Shown in pieces: positions 8,644 to 17,242 of a stretch of DNA of 32,798 bases. The notes under the pieces were generated by a model, which was not told the DNA's origin, did not search any database, and was given only the letters and a program-made list of their open reading frames with translations. Both the position numbers and the translations under genes were made by a program. The first letter of the stretch is position 1; every line of letters begins with the position of its first letter. Source of the DNA: an uncultured Bacteroidota bacterium (GTDB lineage Bacteria; Bacteroidota; Bacteroidia; Chitinophagales; Saprospiraceae); contig CALMBD010000155.1 of assembly GCA_937861115.1 (NCBI GenBank), positions 1 to 32,798 on the forward strand, given 5' to 3'.

Positions 8644-10812
8644 ATGCTTAGAACATTTTTACTGCTCACTTTAACCCTTCTCCTGCCTGTATTTTCCCAC
8701 GCTCAAGTCATTTCCATCGCTCAGGCCCGGTCTCAACCCGCCGGATCAACCGTTACCGTACGCGGTGTGGTGACCAACGGCGACGAACTGGGCAAGATCC
8801 GCTACCTTCAGGATGGTACCGCCGGTATTGCAGCCTTTCCCGGCGCCGGTTCGGCTCCGGGTTTTGAGACGACCGTCGTGAAGGGCGACAGTATTCAGGT
8901 GACCGGCACGCTGGTCGTTTTTCACGGACTGCTGGAGATCAGCCCGATTACCGACTGGCAAGTGGTCAGTAAAAACAACCCGCTACCGGAACCTAAATCG
9001 ATCACACTGGCCGACGTTTCCGACGCCCTGGAAGGTCAACTGGTGCGTATCGATTGCGTTAGTTTTAACGACGCAGGAGGTGCCTTCACCACATCCGGCA
9101 CCTATGGAATTGTGGATGGAAACGGTGTGGCTGCCGATGTGTATATTCGTACCGGGCACCCCTTGCAGGGTACGCCTGTTCCTCCTGCCACCGTTAACCT
9201 TACGGCGATTCTCTCCGAATACGATGATTTTCAATTGCTTCCGCGCGATGCAGGAGACCTTGCGGCATCCCCGTGTTTCTTCTTCACGGAAAAGCCGGAC
9301 CAATCAAACATTCAGAAAAACAGCTTCACCGTAAGCTGGAAAACCAATCAGGTTTCATCGGCCACCCTGCGATACGGAACGACGCCGACGCCTGCCAACG
9401 AGATCGCGCTGCCCATGCTGACGCTTACGCATACCTATTCGCTGAATGGCCTGCAGCCGGGTACGATATACTGGATACAGATTGAGGCCAATCACAACGG
9501 GGATATCATACAATCTGAAACGATCCCGTTTGCCACCCAGTCTCTTTCCTCAGGGGCAATAAAAGTCTTTTTCAACCACGCTATCGACGAATCGTCGGCC
9601 AATGGTCTGACACCTGCGGGCCAGAGTTTCAATGCGGTGCTGGATGAAACACTCGCCCGTATCGCCGGCGCGCAGCAAACGATCGATGTATCGGTATATA
9701 ACAACAACCGGATAGACATCACCAACGCCCTTAAACTGGCGTATGCCAACGGTGTGCGCGTCCGCTATGTGGCGGCCATCGACGGCAGCAGTCCGGCGCT
9801 CAACCCGGCCCCGCCGTTCCCTGTTATTTACGGCAACAGTGCCGCACTCATGCACAACAAGTTTATGGTGATCGATGCGGACCTGACCGACCAGTGTTGG
9901 GTGATGTCCGGATCAATGAACTGGACTACCGGCAACATGACTGACGATTATAATAATACCCTGTTTATTCAGGATCAGTCGCTTGCGCGAACGTATCAAC
10001 TCGAGTTTGAAGAAATGTGGGGATCGTCGGGCAATTTTCCCGATAACGCCAACAGCCGTTTCGGCGCCGCTAAAAAAGACAATACGCCGCACAAGTTCAT
10101 CATTGGCAACGTACCTGTGGAATCCTGGTTTTCGCCATCCGACAGGGTGACGAGCCGCATCACGGAGGCCATCCAGACGGCCGATTCGGAGGCACTTTTT
10201 GCCCTGCTTACCTTTACAAAGGACGAGCCGGCCAATGCCCTGATCGATGCCTTTAACAACGGCGTCCAGGTCAGGGGCATGATCGAGAACACAGGCGATC
10301 AGGGTACCGAATTCAACTACCTCATTTCGCAGGGCGTAAATGTGCAGCAGCACAGCCTGGGCGGAACGCTGCACCACAAATACGGCGTTATCGACGCCAA
10401 TTTGTCGGGCTCTGCACCGCTCGTCATCACCGGTTCGCACAACTGGACTTTCTCGGCAGAAACGGCGAATGATGAAAATACGCTCATTATCCATGATGCC
10501 GATATTGCAACCCTGTACAAGGCGGAGTTTGAACGGCGATGGGTGGAGAATACGACTTCGACAAAATCTCCTTCCGGGCCATCTTTCCAGGTTTTTCCCA
10601 ACCCTGCCACCACATCGATCGCGATAACGGGAGGCATGCAAGGCAAGGTGAGCATATGCGACGCCACCGGCAAGGAGTACCTGTACGACCTGCTGCACAG
10701 CAGCGGGACGACCAGCCTTTCTGTGGCGCAACTGCCTGTCGGACAGTATTTTGCCATTATCAGGACGAACCATGGCACGACGACCGTTCCATTTCAAAAA
10801 GTTCAGCGTTGA
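8644..10812 (+). CDS. Secreted phospholipase D-like (HKD) protein with T9SS type A sorting domain
   Basis: A 722-aa exported protein. Residues 1-21 form a signal peptide (MLRTFLLLT...SHAQ), which sets the start at ATG 8644. Residues about 22-140 resemble the OB-fold module often fused to extracellular nucleases (TVRGVVTNG, YLQDGTAGIAAF). About 215-300 is a fibronectin type III domain (SFTVSWKTN ... GLQPGTIYWIQIEA). Two phospholipase D-like halves follow. Each has a complete HxKxxxxD motif: H404/K406/D411, then SGSMNWT; and H577/K579/D584, then TGSHNWT. The C-terminus, from about residue 645 (FQVFPNPA), is a type A T9SS sorting domain. PLD-superfamily enzymes cleave phosphodiesters, either in phospholipids or in nucleic acids; the OB-fold and overall layout favour a secreted nuclease, which is inference. 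The 3' end overlaps the next gene by 41 bp. Confidence 0.9.
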   Translation: MLRTFLLLTLTLLLPVFSHAQVISIAQARSQPAGSTVTVRGVVTNGDELGKIRYLQDGTAGIAAFPGAGSAPGFETTVVKGDSIQVTGTLVVFHGLLEISPITDWQVVSKNNPLPEPKSITLADVSDALEGQLVRIDCVSFNDAGGAFTTSGTYGIVDGNGVAADVYIRTGHPLQGTPVPPATVNLTAILSEYDDFQLLPRDAGDLAASPCFFFTEKPDQSNIQKNSFTVSWKTNQVSSATLRYGTTPTPANEIALPMLTLTHTYSLNGLQPGTIYWIQIEANHNGDIIQSETIPFATQSLSSGAIKVFFNHAIDESSANGLTPAGQSFNAVLDETLARIAGAQQTIDVSVYNNNRIDITNALKLAYANGVRVRYVAAIDGSSPALNPAPPFPVIYGNSAALMHNKFMVIDADLTDQCWVMSGSMNWTTGNMTDDYNNTLFIQDQSLARTYQLEFEEMWGSSGNFPDNANSRFGAAKKDNTPHKFIIGNVPVESWFSPSDRVTSRITEAIQTADSEALFALLTFTKDEPANALIDAFNNGVQVRGMIENTGDQGTEFNYLISQGVNVQQHSLGGTLHHKYGVIDANLSGSAPLVITGSHNWTFSAETANDENTLIIHDADIATLYKAEFERRWVENTTSTKSPSGPSFQVFPNPATTSIAITGGMQGKVSICDATGKEYLYDLLHSSGTTSLSVAQLPVGQYFAIIRTNHGTTTVPFQKVQR

Positions 10813-11497
10813 ACAGGCGGATGTTGCGCATCCCGTCGGCACCGACGGGGTGCTGCTCGGCGCCTGGGCTGACATAGAAGGCCGCAGCAGCGCGCTCGAT
10901 ATCGGTACCGGTACCGGGCTGCTGGCGTTGATGCTGGCACAACGGTTCGAAGCGGCCGGGTCGCGGGATTATTCCATCGATGCGGTAGAGATAAACAGCG
11001 CGTCGGCGCAATACGCCGGGCGGAATTTTGAAGCATCGCCCTGGGCCGGCCGACTGCGACTCTGGGAAATGGCGGTGCAGGATTTTGCTGCGCAAACGGA
11101 CCGGCGCTTCGATCTGATCGTCAGCAATCCGCCCTTTTACACGGAGGCTGTCGCGCCGCCCGATTCCGGCCGGCGTCTGGCGCGCCACAGCTCGGCGCTT
11201 CCGCCTGTCGATTTGCTGGGCGTCGTAAAAAAACTGCTGACAGAGGAGGGGTGTTTTTGCGCCATCATGCCGTATGAAGGGGGGCGCAGTCTGTGCGAAC
11301 GGGCAGTCTGGAACGGGCTATACTGCACAAAATGGGTGGAAGTCAGGTCGCGGACCCACAAACCGGTAGAACGGCTGCTGTTGTATTTTGAAAAAACGCC
11401 GCGCCCTTTTCAATCGGCGCAGATGATTGTCTATTCAGCGGAAGGTGTATACTCGGACGCCTTCACAGCGATGACGGAAGCGTTTTACCTGCAATAA
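10772..11497 (+). CDS. trmN6: tRNA1(Val) (adenine(37)-N6)-methyltransferase
   Basis: A 241-aa class I SAM-dependent methyltransferase of the TrmN6/YfiC family, which methylates N6 of A37 in the anticodon loop of tRNA1(Val). Visible features are the N-terminal FHFKKFSVEQ...VGTDGVLLGAW signature, the SAM-binding glycine loop LDIGTGTGLLAL (about residues 42-53), and the catalytic N119-P-P-F122 motif followed by YTEA, typical of amino-methylating enzymes. The length matches the E. coli protein (about 245 aa). ATG 10772 is used because the family signature begins right after it; this start lies 41 bp inside the preceding PLD-like gene, in another frame. The gene ends at a strong bidirectional terminator. 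Confidence 0.92.
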   Translation: MARRPFHFKKFSVEQADVAHPVGTDGVLLGAWADIEGRSSALDIGTGTGLLALMLAQRFEAAGSRDYSIDAVEINSASAQYAGRNFEASPWAGRLRLWEMAVQDFAAQTDRRFDLIVSNPPFYTEAVAPPDSGRRLARHSSALPPVDLLGVVKKLLTEEGCFCAIMPYEGGRSLCERAVWNGLYCTKWVEVRSRTHKPVERLLLYFEKTPRPFQSAQMIVYSAEGVYSDAFTAMTEAFYLQ

Positions 11498-11535
11498 AAA
11501 AAGGAAACCGCGTATGGACAGCAGGTTTCCTTTTT
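11498..11535. terminator. Bidirectional intrinsic terminator between trmN6 and the HTH gene
   Basis: AAAAAGGAAACC (11498-11509) pairs perfectly with GGTTTCCTTTTT (11524-11535) around a 14-nt loop. The A-run on the left and T-run on the right let it work on both strands, which fits the convergent genes on either side (stops at 11497 and 11587). Confidence 0.85.
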
Positions 11536-11586
11536 ATGCAGACCGCCATTTGTTTTGGCGAGAAAAGATGTTCGTGTTTTGTTTAG

Positions 11587-11844
11587 TTACTGCAGGGAGA
11601 TTTTGTGTTCTTCAATGATTTTACGTGCAAGGTCTAGGATTGTAGTGTCTTCCAAATGGACGATGCCGCCGCCTGGCCCCGGTTCCAGATGCCATTCCAC
11701 GATCTGACCCTCCTGATATTTATGTGCGCCGAAATAATTGCGTACTGTTTGTTCGTCAATTTTAAGCTCTTCGGCGATCCGGTGAATGCTTCCGGTAGGC
11801 AGAGCGTGTTTGATGCGGCGTAACTCCTCGAAGGTGATATTCAT
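11587..11844 (-). CDS. Small helix-turn-helix DNA-binding protein
   Basis: An 85-aa protein. Residues about 3-40 read as a helix-turn-helix (FEELRRIKHALPTGSIHRIAEELKIDEQTVRNYF), where IAEELKIDEQTVRNYF forms the turn and recognition helix. The C-terminal half has a short beta/Gly-rich stretch (VEWHLEPGPGGGIVHL) and ends with a helix that may dimerise (ILDLARKIIEEHKI). I recognise the general type, small single-HTH proteins common in Bacteroidota, but no named family member or target. It stands alone, convergent with trmN6 and divergent from the glycosyltransferase gene, from which 215 bp separate it. Confidence 0.85.
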   Translation of the reverse strand: MNITFEELRRIKHALPTGSIHRIAEELKIDEQTVRNYFGAHKYQEGQIVEWHLEPGPGGGIVHLEDTTILDLARKIIEEHKISLQ

Positions 11845-11977
11845 AAGCCTCAGTTTTAGTGAACGATATGATTTGGAAAGACTAATGGGCTTTTCCCAAA
11901 AATTTCCCTAAGGTATGTACATCACCAAAGAATATACAAGCGAAAAGGAGAAAAATTTTTCGGCGCAAAAAACATTC

Positions 11978-11985
11978 TATATTTG
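11978..11985 (+). promoter_or_regulatory. Bacteroidota -7 element before the glycosyltransferase/menaquinone cluster
   Basis: TATATTTG matches TAnnTTTG exactly, 75 bp before ATG 12060. A T-rich stretch (11956-11960) sits at the -33 distance but lacks the final G. No other strong element is visible between 11845 and 12059. Confidence 0.6.
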
Positions 11986-12059
11986 TCCCCAACCTGAGAA
12001 ATATCATTCGTCCCTGCCGATAGCAGGCGGGGTTCACATTTTGCTCCCCATCTTTAGAA

Positions 12060-13190
12060 ATGTACCTGCACATTGTTTCATTTGATATTCCTTACCCTGC
12101 TAACTACGGAGGGGTTATCCTTATTTTCAATCAGATTAAAGCCCTTCACAAACTGGGTGTAAAGGTTATTTTGCACTGTTTCCAATATGGAGAGCGTGTG
12201 CCTCAGCCCGAACTGGAGCGCTATTGCCACGAGGTATATTATTACAAAAGAAGCCGTTCCCTGTTTTATCAGGCCAGTTTTTTGCCTTTCATCATGCGTT
12301 CGCGCATGAGCCGGGCGCTGATCAAGCGGCTGCGCAGGGATAACCATCCGATCTTGTTCGAAGGCATGCATACGTCTGTTTATGTGTGGCATAAAAAATT
12401 GCGCGGCAGGCAGAAACTGGTGCGCATGCACAACGTGGAATGGCAGTATTACGAAAGCCTTTTTCGCCTCACCGCGCCGACGGAAGTATTTGAAAAGATC
12501 TACTATTTTACAGAGAGCATAAAACTCCAGCGCATCGAACCCAAGGTGGTGCTGCATGCCGACGAGATCATTGCCATCTCTACAACAGACCTCGCCTATT
12601 ACCGGGAAATGAAGGCAAATACGCACTATATCCCGGCTTTTCACCCGAACGATCAGGTGGAGAGCCAGTTGGGCAGGGGAGAGTACGTGCTTTTTCACGG
12701 CAAACTGAGTGTGCCCGACAACGAACGGGCCGCTACCTGGCTTGTCGAAAACGTCTTCTCTAAAATCGACGTGCCTTTTGTTATTGCGGGCATGGCGCCT
12801 TCCCAGCGCCTGCGCGATCTGGTACAGGGATTTGAACACATCAGGCTGATTGAAAATCCGGAGGACAGAGAAATGAACAACCTGATCGCCAAGGCCCAAA
12901 TCAACCTGCTGATTTCCTTTCAATCTTCCGGCATAAAACTCAAACTGCTCAACGCACTGTTCCGGGGCAGGTTCTGTATCGTCAACGACGAAATGGTGAG
13001 TGGCACCGGCCTTACCAAACTGTGCTATGTGCGCAATTCCGCAGCGTCTATCAGCCAGACCATCGAAGCGCTCATCAACGCGCCATTCGAACAAAGCAAG
13101 ATCGAAGAACGAAGGGCCATCCTGGAAACAGATTTTTCGAATATCGAAAGTGCGAAAAAACTGATCGGACTGATTAAGTTCGATACCTGA
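12060..13190 (+). CDS. Glycosyltransferase, GT4/family 1-like
   Basis: A 376-aa predicted cytosolic GT-B glycosyltransferase that would move a sugar from a nucleotide donor to a cell-envelope acceptor. The N-terminal Rossmann half begins MYLHIVSFDIPYPANYGG, the Gly-rich acceptor loop common in GT4 enzymes, and contains VRMHNVEWQYYE (about 121-132), typical of Bacteroidota members. The C-terminal half starts near residue 208 (YVLFHGKLSVPDNERAATWL). It carries SGIKLKLLNALFRGRFCIVND in the place where family members bind the donor, although the usual E-x7-E glutamates are not obvious. The donor and acceptor cannot be told from the sequence. It lies 79 bp before mqnE with no terminator between, so the two may be co-transcribed. 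Confidence 0.85.
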   Translation: MYLHIVSFDIPYPANYGGVILIFNQIKALHKLGVKVILHCFQYGERVPQPELERYCHEVYYYKRSRSLFYQASFLPFIMRSRMSRALIKRLRRDNHPILFEGMHTSVYVWHKKLRGRQKLVRMHNVEWQYYESLFRLTAPTEVFEKIYYFTESIKLQRIEPKVVLHADEIIAISTTDLAYYREMKANTHYIPAFHPNDQVESQLGRGEYVLFHGKLSVPDNERAATWLVENVFSKIDVPFVIAGMAPSQRLRDLVQGFEHIRLIENPEDREMNNLIAKAQINLLISFQSSGIKLKLLNALFRGRFCIVNDEMVSGTGLTKLCYVRNSAASISQTIEALINAPFEQSKIEERRAILETDFSNIESAKKLIGLIKFDT

Positions 13191-13269
13191 CCCCTGGTTT
13201 TCAAAAAAATCTGAAAAATTTGAACAAAGACCCTGCGGTGGGGGTTTTGTTGCAAACCGGATATAATTT

Positions 13270-14505
<1,236 letters not shown>

Positions 14506-14540
14506 GGCGGGTATCGGTATAACCATTTAACCTTTCAACA

Positions 14541-15155
14541 ATGACCTTATACATTTTACGGCACGGCGAAACGGAATTAAACCGGCAGAATATCGTACAG
14601 GGAAGCGGTGTCGATGCTGAATTGAACGAAACCGGCCGCAAGCAGGCCCGCGCCTTTTTCGAGGCATACGGCGATATTAATTTTGAACTGGTTGTCACCT
14701 CCAAACTGATCAGAACCCATCAAACGGTGGCTCATTTTCTGGAACGGGAGATACCCTGGATACAAACGCCGGATATCAACGAGATCAGTTGGGGCGACCA
14801 CGAGGGGCACCCATCCACCCCCGAACGCATTGCCGTGTACAAGCGCATGATCAGGGAGTGGCAATCGGGCAACCTGCACGCCTCGCTCCCAAGCGGTGAA
14901 ACGGCACATCAACTCCGGGAACGGGTGGCCCGTTTTATAGACTGGCTAAAAACCCGGACAGAGCAGCATATCCTGATCGCCACACACGGCCGTACGATGC
15001 GCTGCCTGATAACCCTGCTCAAAAACATGGGGCCCGCCGATATGGAAGGCGTACCACACGCTAATACCGGTTTGTATGTCATTCATTTCCGGGACGGCCA
15101 ATTTGTTTTTGAACGGGAAAACGATATCAGTCACCTCGGCGCAACCGCTTTGTGA
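14541..15155 (+). CDS. Histidine phosphatase family protein (phosphoglycerate mutase-like)
   Basis: A 204-aa member of the histidine phosphatase superfamily, branch 1. These enzymes form a phosphohistidine and dephosphorylate small molecules or act as mutases. Seen here: the LRHGET motif (R7, catalytic H8, G9, E10), the second phosphate-pocket arginine in SKLIRTHQT (R58), the acid residue in NEISWGDHEG (E81), and the second histidine in IATHGRTMR (H149). The length and WGDHEG pattern fit small-molecule phosphatases (CobC- or GpmB-like) better than classical phosphoglycerate mutase. It sits between mqnE (62 bp) and mqnA (19 bp), but the futalosine pathway has no known phosphatase step, so the substrate is open. 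Confidence 0.88.
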   Translation: MTLYILRHGETELNRQNIVQGSGVDAELNETGRKQARAFFEAYGDINFELVVTSKLIRTHQTVAHFLEREIPWIQTPDINEISWGDHEGHPSTPERIAVYKRMIREWQSGNLHASLPSGETAHQLRERVARFIDWLKTRTEQHILIATHGRTMRCLITLLKNMGPADMEGVPHANTGLYVIHFRDGQFVFERENDISHLGATAL

Positions 15156-15174
15156 CCCAACCATACCTGTCGAT

Positions 15175-15960
15175 ATGCCAAAACTACGCCTCTCCGCAGT
15201 CAGTTACCTGAACACCAAGCCCTTTATTTACGGGTTGTTCCGGAGCGAGTTCTCTGGCATGATCGATCTCAGTCTCGATATTCCTTCCGTCTGTGCGCAA
15301 AAACTGCTTTCCGGGGAAGTGGACCTGGCGCTTACGCCCGTTGCCGTCATTCCGGACCTGCCGCAGGCTTACCTGGCATCCGACTTTTGCATCGGCTCGG
15401 TCGGCGCGGTAAAAACCGTTTGTATTTATTCGGAAAAACCCCTGAACGAGGTCAAAAGTCTTTTACTTGACTTTCATTCGCGCACCTCGGTCATGCTTGC
15501 GCGGATTTTGTGCAGCGATTACTGGAAGATAGAGCCCGAATTTATCCCCGCCGCTCCGGGTTTTGAACAACAGATCGGCGGGGCGGTGGCTGGTTTGATC
15601 ATCGGCGACCGGACGATCGGGCTCGACAAGCGATTCCCTTACGTGTATGATCTGGGCGAGGCCTGGACGACCTGGACCGGCCTGCCTTTTGTTTTTGCAG
15701 CCTGGGTCAGCGTACAACCGATTGATCCTGCGCTGATTATGCGATTCAACGCAGCCTTGAAAACAGGATTGGACAATATACCCGAACTGACCAAAATACT
15801 GCCCGGCATGTCTGATTTCGACGTGGAGCGGTATTTCCGGGAGAATATCAGTTACGAACTGGACGACGCCAAATGGCTAGCGCTCAACCGCTTCCTGACC
15901 ATGCTGGCAGGGGAACAGGGTTATCGACTGCACCGCAATGCGGCGGCAATGGTATCCTGA
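15175..15960 (+). CDS. mqnA: Chorismate dehydratase
   Basis: This 261-aa enzyme removes water from chorismate to give 3-[(1-carboxyvinyl)oxy]benzoate, the first step of the futalosine menaquinone pathway and the substrate of MqnE. It has the periplasmic-binding-protein-like fold of the MqnA/MqnD family. Family landmarks are the opening LRLSAVSYLNTKPFIYG, the SGEVDLALTPVAVIP segment, LLDFHSRTSVMLARIL, and GLIIGDRTIGL before GEAWTTWTGLPFVFAAW. ATG 15175 is chosen because the conserved region begins three codons later; the longer in-frame extension only overlaps the phosphatase gene. Being in one run with mqnE strongly supports the assignment. mqnC, mqnD and the nucleosidase are not in the window. 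Confidence 0.93.
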   Translation: MPKLRLSAVSYLNTKPFIYGLFRSEFSGMIDLSLDIPSVCAQKLLSGEVDLALTPVAVIPDLPQAYLASDFCIGSVGAVKTVCIYSEKPLNEVKSLLLDFHSRTSVMLARILCSDYWKIEPEFIPAAPGFEQQIGGAVAGLIIGDRTIGLDKRFPYVYDLGEAWTTWTGLPFVFAAWVSVQPIDPALIMRFNAALKTGLDNIPELTKILPGMSDFDVERYFRENISYELDDAKWLALNRFLTMLAGEQGYRLHRNAAAMVS

Positions 15961-16035
15961 TGGGGATAAATTCCGCCACACGCTTTTCTTTTCATTTGAT
16001 CCCGTGCTTTCTTTCTCGCTTTTGGGCTAAAACCC

Positions 16036-16043
16036 TACTTTTG
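16036..16043 (+). promoter_or_regulatory. Bacteroidota -7 element for gap
   Basis: TACTTTTG matches TAnnTTTG exactly, about 65 bp before ATG 16109. A TTTC (16012-16015) lies at the expected -33 spacing. This suggests that gap starts its own transcript, independent of the menaquinone cluster. Confidence 0.65.
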
Positions 16044-16108
16044 CGCCGCAATTCGAGACCAGATTACCGGTTTGAAAAATATTCAGTAAAAAATTACCAA
16101 ATACAATC

Positions 16109-17101
16109 ATGGCAAAAAAACGCATCGCGATCAATGGCTTCGGCCGCATCGGCCGCCTCACTTTCCGCAATCTTGTAAAAAATCCGGATGTTGAAGTGGT
16201 GGCTATTAATGACCTCACAGACAACCATACCCTTGCACACCTGCTGAAGTATGACACCATGCACGGCCGTTTCGAGGGCACTGTATCTGCCGACGACAAT
16301 TCGATCACCGTCAACGGCACTAAAATCGCCGGGCTGGCAGTGAGGAATCCCGCCGAACTCCCCTGGGCTGCCATGGGTGTGGATGTGGTACTCGAATGCA
16401 CGGGTATTTTTCTGGACAAAGAGAAGGCCGGACTGCACCTGCAGGCAGGCGCGAAGCGCGTGATCCTTTCCGCTCCGCCCAAGGCCGACGACGTGCCCAC
16501 CTTCGTGATCGGCGCCAATGCAGACCAGATCAAGGACACCGATCTGATCATTTCCAACGCCTCCTGCACCACTAACTGCCTCGTGCCGATGATCATGACG
16601 CTGGACAAGGCATTCGGAGTGGAACAGTTCTTCATGAACACCATCCACGCCTACACTGCCGACCAGAACCTGCAGGACGCACCGCACAAAGACCTTCGCC
16701 GCGCCCGCGCAGCCGCCCAGAACATCGTACCTACCAGCACCGGCGCTGCCAAGGCTGTGACGATGGTAGCCCCGCACCTCAAGGGCAAGATCGCTGCACA
16801 CTCGCTTCGTATTCCGGTGGCTACCGGTTCGATCACCGACTGTGTCTGCACGATCAAAAAGGCTGCTACGGTAGAAGAAATCAATGCTGTATTCAAGGCT
16901 GCCGCTGAAGGCCACCTGAAAGGTATCATGGAATACAACACAGACGAGATCGTATCCAGCGATATCGTGCGCAACACACACTCGGTTATTTTCGATGCTC
17001 CGCTGACCCAGGCCAACGGCAATACCTGCCGTATCGTGGGCTGGTACGACAACGAGGCCGGCTACTCGGCGCGTTTGGCTCAACTGTGCGCCATGGTTTA
17101 A
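16109..17101 (+). CDS. gap: Type I glyceraldehyde-3-phosphate dehydrogenase
   Basis: A 330-aa glycolytic enzyme that oxidises and phosphorylates glyceraldehyde 3-phosphate to 1,3-bisphosphoglycerate with NAD+. The N-terminal NAD-binding domain opens with INGFGRIGRL, and D35 in the AINDLTD segment points to NAD preference. The catalytic cysteine is C153 in SNASCTTNCL, and the activating histidine is H180 in MNTIHAYTADQ. The C-terminal WYDNEAGYSARL is intact. The length is normal. It has its own promoter candidate and is followed by pgk 141 bp downstream, with a repeat-rich spacer between. Its product is the substrate of Pgk, so the two are probably expressed together. Confidence 0.97.
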   Translation: MAKKRIAINGFGRIGRLTFRNLVKNPDVEVVAINDLTDNHTLAHLLKYDTMHGRFEGTVSADDNSITVNGTKIAGLAVRNPAELPWAAMGVDVVLECTGIFLDKEKAGLHLQAGAKRVILSAPPKADDVPTFVIGANADQIKDTDLIISNASCTTNCLVPMIMTLDKAFGVEQFFMNTIHAYTADQNLQDAPHKDLRRARAAAQNIVPTSTGAAKAVTMVAPHLKGKIAAHSLRIPVATGSITDCVCTIKKAATVEEINAVFKAAAEGHLKGIMEYNTDEIVSSDIVRNTHSVIFDAPLTQANGNTCRIVGWYDNEAGYSARLAQLCAMV

Positions 17102-17106
17102 AATCA

Positions 17107-17149
17107 GTCGGGATCGGAATGCACTGATTCCTGAAATTCCGATCCCGAC
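17107..17149 (+). terminator. Strong hairpin directly after gap
   Basis: A 14-nt left arm (17107-17120, GTCGGGATCGGAAT) pairs perfectly with 17136-17149 around a 15-nt loop, starting 6 nt after the gap stop codon. No clean T-run follows (AACATTATTCT), so it may be an mRNA 3'-end stabiliser or attenuator rather than a full terminator. The right arm belongs to a tandem repeat that continues to pgk. Confidence 0.6.
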
Positions 17150-17241
17150 AACATTATTCTGCTCATTCCTTAATGCTGAAAATTCTGATCCCGACATTAT
17201 TATTCTGCTAATTCTTTAATTCTGAAAATTCTGATCCCGAC
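17132..17241 (+). repeat. Tandem 45/46-bp repeat between gap and pgk (two full copies, one partial)
   Basis: Unit 1 is 17132-17176, unit 2 is 17177-17222, and the truncated unit 3 is 17223-17241. Each begins TGAAA(A)TTC(C/T)GATCCCGAC, and the full copies continue with a C/A-ATTATTCTGCT(C/A)ATTC(C/T)TTAAT tail. Unit 3 ends one base before the ATG of pgk. The 14-nt ATTC(C/T)GATCCCGAC segment of each unit is complementary, with at most one G-U pair, to the single left arm at 17107-17120. Confidence 0.85.
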
Positions 17242-17242
17242 G

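Noticed and set aside
9913-10875. A 320-aa open frame antisense to the PLD-like gene and the start of trmN6.
   Set aside because: Both sense frames are firmly assigned; the antisense product is low in hydrophobic core patterns and matches nothing I know.
11882-12073. A 63-aa minus-strand frame upstream of the HTH gene.
   Set aside because: It lies in the promoter region of the glycosyltransferase gene and shows no protein-like pattern or conserved motif.
12078-13094. A 338-aa open frame antisense to the glycosyltransferase gene.
   Set aside because: The sense frame matches a GT-B enzyme; the antisense frame has no recognisable features.
16094-17197. A 367-aa open frame antisense to gap.
   Set aside because: It mirrors the codon structure of a highly conserved enzyme, has no family resemblance, and runs across the full length of gap.
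17132-17241. A CRISPR-like reading of the 45/46-bp tandem repeat.
   Set aside because: The units are contiguous without unique spacers, only 2.4 copies exist, and no cas gene is nearby.
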